21,533 nt of DNA from Nitrospinota bacterium (lineage in GTDB: Bacteria; UBA8248), in assembly GCA_029937135.1 (NCBI GenBank), contig JAPYQX010000011.1, positions 1 to 21,533 on the forward strand, given 5' to 3'. Each line of letters begins with the position of its first letter. Positions within the stretch are counted from its first letter, which is position 1. The notes under the pieces were generated by a model. The model was given only the letters and a program-made list of their open reading frames with translations. It ran no database searches and was not told the origin of the DNA. A program made the position numbers and the translations under genes. Shown here piece after piece: positions 21,182 to 21,533 of this stretch.

Positions 21182-21533
21182 CTAGCGTTTCCCCCCGGGC
21201 CAGGTCAAGAACGGCATGTTCACGACGATGCCGCTCTCCTCGGCCGCCGCCTCGCCGTTTTGTATCGCCTTCAGAACCTGGGCCGCCGATTTCAATCGCC
21301 GGGCGGCGGAGGGGTTTTTCCATTTGATGAAGGTGATTTTCCGCAAGGGGGAGTAGCCGGGACTGCCGGGCGGATTCTCGAATACATCGGCCTGGAAACC
21401 GAGGGGCCCCGTCGGCCCGCCGCTTGTAAGGCCGTTGGCGAAGACGAATAGCCGCGCGAGCGCTTCCTTGGGCACCTGTGACCTGCCCCCAATAGTAGTA
21501 CCACTAGCTACGAGAGTTTTGGAACCATGGACG
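21182..21533 (-). CDS. DUF7482-like protein, C-terminal part (runs off the right edge)
   Basis: The frame is open from the right edge to the TAG at 21182, so at least 116 residues of a larger protein are present. Recognisable are LARLFVFANGL, GPLGFQADVFENPPGSPGYS, PLRKITFIKWKN, RLKSAAQVLKAIQNGE, and the ending GIVVNMPFLTWPGGKR. This pattern matches the domain of unknown function I recall as DUF7482, found alone or after cupredoxin-type domains in secreted proteins. A GTG at 21475 could serve as a start, but the open frame upstream (KTLVASGTTIGGRSQ) argues that the real start is outside the window. It lies 76 nt ahead of the hydratase operon on the same strand, with no terminator between; a functional link is only suggested by position. 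Confidence 0.68.
   Translation of the reverse strand, partial: VHGSKTLVASGTTIGGRSQVPKEALARLFVFANGLTSGGPTGPLGFQADVFENPPGSPGYSPLRKITFIKWKNPSAARRLKSAAQVLKAIQNGEAAAEESGIVVNMPFLTWPGGKR

Noticed and set aside
1..21533. CRISPR arrays, tRNA/rRNA genes, insertion sequences or integrase/att sites
   Set aside because: I found no regularly spaced repeat array, no cloverleaf-like sequence and no transposase or recombinase motif. The only tandem repeats are the short ones listed.

Overview
This is a GC-rich bacterial window with dense coding on both strands. The genes are mostly CoA-thioester, flavin/F420 and zinc-dehydrogenase metabolism, with short intergenic gaps. No rRNA, tRNA, CRISPR array, transposase or phage gene is visible. 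The gene mix is a deazaflavin (FO) synthase start, two luciferase-like F420-type oxidoreductases, two family III CoA-transferases, a propionyl/methylcrotonyl-type carboxylase, an MmgE/PrpD protein, a haem c lipoprotein and an ECF sigma/anti-sigma remnant. This suggests an uncultured Gram-negative-type soil or marine lineage that uses F420 (Tectomicrobia-, Rokubacteria- or Binatota-like). The assignment is an inference from gene content only; no phylogenetic marker is present.

Layout. (1) 1-2380, minus strand: shikimate dehydrogenase (aroE), a CaiB/BaiF CoA-transferase, and the first 50 codons of a CofG-like radical SAM enzyme running off the left edge. (2) 2547-7366, plus strand: a zinc alcohol dehydrogenase tightly followed by a three-polypeptide biotin-dependent acyl-CoA carboxylase (carboxyltransferase, biotin carboxylase, separate BCCP). 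(3) 7633-8811: a pseudooxynicotine-hydrolase-type alpha/beta hydrolase, ending in a 4-nt overlap with a convergent M20 amidohydrolase/VOC pair (8808-10592, minus). (4) 10938-14074, plus strand: two LLM-class flavin/F420 oxidoreductases and a second CaiB/BaiF transferase, closed by a strong terminator. (5) 14233-15930: a cytochrome c'-like lipoprotein gene joined head-to-head to a 5'-truncated ECF sigma gene, then a frameshifted anti-sigma gene. This is a decayed or rearranged locus. (6) 15896-17892: a PPOX-class FMN protein, divergent from a dehydrogenase strongly resembling S-(hydroxymethyl)mycothiol dehydrogenase. (7) 18115-18318: a cold-shock protein with a structured leader and a textbook terminator. 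(8) 18389-21533, minus strand: an operon for a cobalt-type nitrile hydratase/thiocyanate hydrolase-like enzyme whose beta subunit is split into two polypeptides. It is followed by MmgE/PrpD and preceded by the C-terminal part of a DUF7482-like protein.

How the genes may work together: the carboxylase, CoA-transferases, dehydrogenases, hydrolase, amidohydrolase and nitrile-hydratase-like enzyme look like a degradative repertoire for branched or N-containing carbon compounds. The CofG-like gene could supply the deazaflavin chromophore of F420 for the two LLM enzymes. The most notable items are the split-beta hydratase operon with histidine-rich subunit N-termini, the junction between two truncated genes near 14655-14680 beside a frameshifted anti-sigma gene, the carboxylase whose BC and BCCP parts are split in the linker, and a mycothiol-type formaldehyde dehydrogenase outside an obvious actinobacterial context.
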